A DNA stretch of 64,000 bases from Jeotgalibacillus sp. ET6 (GTDB taxonomy: Bacteria; Bacillota; Bacilli; Bacillales; Jeotgalibacillaceae), in assembly GCF_029667115.1 (NCBI RefSeq), contig NZ_JARUIU010000011.1, positions 33,920-97,919 of the forward strand. The letters are read 5' to 3'. This document shows, one piece after another, positions 55,338-64,000 of this stretch; within the stretch, counting starts at the first letter, position 1; every line of letters begins with the position of its first letter. A model generated the notes under the pieces. The model searched no databases and was not told where the DNA came from. It saw only the letters and a list, made by a program, of their open reading frames with translations. The position numbers and the translations under genes were made by a program.

Positions 55338-57065
55338 ATGTCACAACCAAACATCCCCAATATTTCCCCGAACATCAGTCTCACTAGAGAAGAAGTAATT
55401 AATTTGCTTTTGGCTTCAATCGCTATGGAAGAAATAAGTCTGGCGCATATTTTGAATGCTGAAGGAGAAAAACTTCAGTACGCACTTGGAACGTTGCCTG
55501 GACTAACATCTGCGGCAACGCTGCCAGAAATATTGCAAGTAAATGAAAGCGTTCAAGAAATGCTCGAGCTTGCAATGAAAAAAGAGCTATTGTTAGACAA
55601 TAAGCTAAAGAAAGTTACTGATATCAGTGGGAATGCAGGTCCAACCGGCCCAACCGGCCCAACCGGAGCTACAGGTCCAACAGGTCCAACCGGTCCAACG
55701 GGAGCAACAGGAGCAACGGGAGCAGCCGGAGCCACTGGCGCAACTGGAGCCACAGGAGCAGCCGGACCAACAGGAGCAGCGGGTGCAACCGGTCCAACAG
55801 GAGCAGCCGGAGCCACAGGAGCAGCGGGTGCAACAGGAGCAACGGGAGCAGCCGGAGCCACTGGCGCAACTGGAGCCACAGGAGCAGCCGGAGCCACAGG
55901 TGCAACAGGAGCAACGGGAGCAACGGGAGCAGCCGGAGCCACTGGCGCAACTGGAGCCACAGGAGCAGCCGGACCAACAGGAGGAACTGGAGCCACAGGA
56001 GCAGCCGGACCAACAGGAGCAACTGGAGCCACGGGAGCAGTTGGAGCAACTGGTCCAACAGGAGCAGCCGGTGCAACAGGAGCAGCCGGAGCCACAGGAG
56101 CAGCGGGTGCAACAGGAGCAACGGGAGCCACGGGAGCAGCCGGAGCCACTGGCGCAACTGGAGCCACAGGAGCAGCCGGACCAACAGGAGCAACGGGAGC
56201 CACGGGAGCAGTTGGAGCAACTGGTCCAACAGGAGCAGCCGGTGCAACAGGTGCAACCGGAGCCACAGGAGCAGCCGGACCAACAGGAGGAACTGGAGCC
56301 ACAGGAGCAGCCGGTGCAACAGGTGCAACCGGAGCCACAGGAGCAGCAGGTGCAACAGGAGCAGCAGGTGCAACAGGAGTAGCTGGAGCCACAGGTCCAA
56401 CGGGAGCAGCAGGTGTAACAGGTGCAACTGGTCCAACAGGAGCAGCTGGAGCCACAGGTGCAACTGGTCCAACAGGAGCAATTGGAGCCACAGGAGCAAC
56501 AGGTCCAGCAGGAGGAGCCACAGGAGCCACGGGTCCAGCTGGAGCCACAGGAGCCACAGGTCCAGCAGGGGCCACAGGAGCAACAGGAGCCACGGGTCCA
56601 GCGGGAGCCACAGGAGCAACAGGTCCAGCGGGAGCCACAGGAGCAACAGGTCCAGCCGGAGGTGTCGGTTTATCTGCATTCGATCAAAGCCAAGACGGTG
56701 TTCTGATCGATTTAGATACTGAAACCTCAGTACTTGACCTAATTGTAAATACCGATGGCACTCAAACGTTAAAAATTGATTCAATGGTAGAGGTTGATAT
56801 AGTTGCAGGTTTAAGTACTACCTTCCAATACACTATTGATTACTCACTTTTTAGAGACGGAGCGGTTATTGCAACAATTTCTGAGTCAAATGAAGGAGAG
56901 AAACCAGCTGCGGTTGTCCGATTATTCAGTGATATACCTAATCTGACATGGTTTGATACACCAGCTGCTGGTGCTCACACTTATGAAATCAGATTAACTG
57001 TTTCAGGTACGAATATTCTTACTGTAACTGCAAGTACAAGGGCACTCAACGTAATTGGATTTTAG
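55338..57065 (+). CDS. collagen-like protein 2
   Basis: 575 residues. Residues 1-97 differ from collagen-like protein 1 at only two positions (T14S, L33I), although the DNA has many synonymous differences. About 114 G-X-Y triplets follow (55629-56660), with one extra glycine in GPAGGAT near 56510. The C-terminal domain (~residue 442 on, [19 protein letters not shown] ... [12 protein letters not shown]) is a beta-sandwich of the BclA/C1q-like kind that can trimerise the collagen stalk, and is unrelated to that of protein 1. Start fixed by AAAGGAGAAATCC. Antisense and off-frame readings through the repeat are artefacts. Confidence 0.9.
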   Translation: MSQPNIPNISPNISLTREEVINLLLASIAMEEISLAHILNAEGEKLQYALGTLPGLTSAATLPEILQVNESVQEMLELAMKKELLLDNKLKKVTDISGNAGPTGPTGPTGATGPTGPTGPTGATGATGAAGATGATGATGAAGPTGAAGATGPTGAAGATGAAGATGATGAAGATGATGATGAAGATGATGATGATGAAGATGATGATGAAGPTGGTGATGAAGPTGATGATGAVGATGPTGAAGATGAAGATGAAGATGATGATGAAGATGATGATGAAGPTGATGATGAVGATGPTGAAGATGATGATGAAGPTGGTGATGAAGATGATGATGAAGATGAAGATGVAGATGPTGAAGVTGATGPTGAAGATGATGPTGAIGATGATGPAGGATGATGPAGATGATGPAGATGATGATGPAGATGATGPAGATGATGPAGGVGLSAFDQSQDGVLIDLDTETSVLDLIVNTDGTQTLKIDSMVEVDIVAGLSTTFQYTIDYSLFRDGAVIATISESNEGEKPAAVVRLFSDIPNLTWFDTPAAGAHTYEIRLTVSGTNILTVTASTRALNVIGF

Positions 57066-57079
57066 TTAAAGAACGATCT

Positions 57080-57122
57080 TAAAGGCAGTTCAGCATATGC
57101 TGAACTGCCTTATCAGTTTTTT
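57080..57122 (+). terminator. terminator after collagen-like gene 2
   Basis: AAGGCAGTTCAGCAT / ATGCTGAACTGCCTT, a perfect 15-bp palindrome, followed by TATCAGTTTTTTG. Confidence 0.85.
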
Positions 57123-57184
57123 GAAAACTACTGAATTTAATGCCCCCATTAAGGCTGTCTGCTTATGCAGCAATCTTTATAGTT

Positions 57185-57193
57185 CATATACTA
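57185..57193 (+). promoter_or_regulatory. possible late-sporulation -10 element
   Basis: CATATACTA fits the sigma-K -10 consensus CATAnnnTA, 58 bp before the GTG of collagen-like gene 3. No clear AC-type -35 at the usual distance, so this is suggestive only. CATAGTTTT at 60284 before gene 4 is a one-mismatch counterpart with AC 15 nt upstream. Confidence 0.3.
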
Positions 57194-57226
57194 TTAGGGA
57201 GCTCTATATGTTTGTATATGCTCTAA

Positions 57227-60145
<2,919 letters not shown>

Positions 60146-60165
60146 AAATGGGATCACTCTTTTAA

Positions 60166-60194
60166 AAGTGCAGAGGATGTTCTGCACTTTTTTA
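60166..60194 (+). terminator. terminator after collagen-like gene 3
   Basis: AAGTGCAG / CTGCACTT stem with AGGATGTT loop and six T. Confidence 0.85.
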
Positions 60195-60302
60195 GTATAG
60201 AAAAATCTGTTTATCAAGCATTTTACTAATTTAAGAACAATTTAAAAGAATCAAATAAAGACAGGGACAAATGTTTAAACAAACATAGTTTTATTTTCAT
60301 AA

Positions 60303-64000
<3,698 letters not shown>

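Overview
The window looks like chromosome from a spore-forming Bacillaceae species. The evidence is the glgBCDAP glycogen operon in Bacillus order, strong AAAGGAGG-type ribosome binding sites with frequent TTG and GTG starts, a guanine riboswitch, a manganese riboswitch, catabolite-repression-type operators, and collagen-like proteins of the spore-surface kind. The run proline symporter, gatCAB, dagK, rlmCD follows the Bacillus subtilis order. No rRNA, tRNA, CRISPR array or integrase was found.

Layout. (1) 1-6.1 kb, minus strand: glgB-glgC-glgD-glgA-glgP, with glgP cut by the window edge. (2) 6.5-16.7 kb: proline symporter, a YueI-like protein, gatCAB, a thioredoxin-fold protein, dagK, a Nudix protein and rlmCD. 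(3) 16.7-25.6 kb: an AT-rich island at the 3' end of rlmCD. It holds a three-gene module (HNH-like membrane protein, tail-anchored coiled-coil protein, CbbX/SpoVK-like AAA+ ATPase) that I do not recognise as a named system, followed by a Gabija-like pair (OLD-family ATPase-TOPRIM nuclease and UvrD-like helicase). Just past the island lies a displaced remnant encoding the last residues of an RlmCD-type protein, which suggests integration at the 3' end of rlmCD. (4) 25.8-29.8 kb: a Staygreen-family protein, a guanine-riboswitch-controlled nucleoside transporter, a J-domain-like membrane protein and a GntR regulator. (5) 30.1-38.2 kb: a carbohydrate locus with two LplB/YtcP-type permeases, a large lipoprotein, a YesL-like protein and an 1133-residue GH2 glycosidase, with two cre-like operators. 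(6) 38.3-49.1 kb: a Mn2+ riboswitch with a CaCA antiporter, then mixed core genes (YwaF-like, Nudix, DUF1456, P450 peroxygenase, SDR, two-PAS histidine kinase, serine hydrolase) and two small genes.

(7) 49.2-53.6 kb: four nucleotide-sugar genes (UDP-HexNAc 6-dehydrogenase, DegT/WbpE-like aminotransferase, Gfo/Idh oxidoreductase, left-handed beta-helix acyltransferase). They match the step set WbpA/B/E/D that makes UDP-2,3-diacetamido-2,3-dideoxy-uronic acid. (8) 53.8-64 kb: four consecutive collagen-like genes with Thr-rich G-X-T tracts. The first two share one N-terminal domain and the last two share another; the three C-termini in view all differ. The last gene runs off the window after more than 350 triplets. 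Sections 7 and 8 together look like a spore-surface glycoprotein locus with its own sugar-donor pathway. That link is inferred from adjacency.
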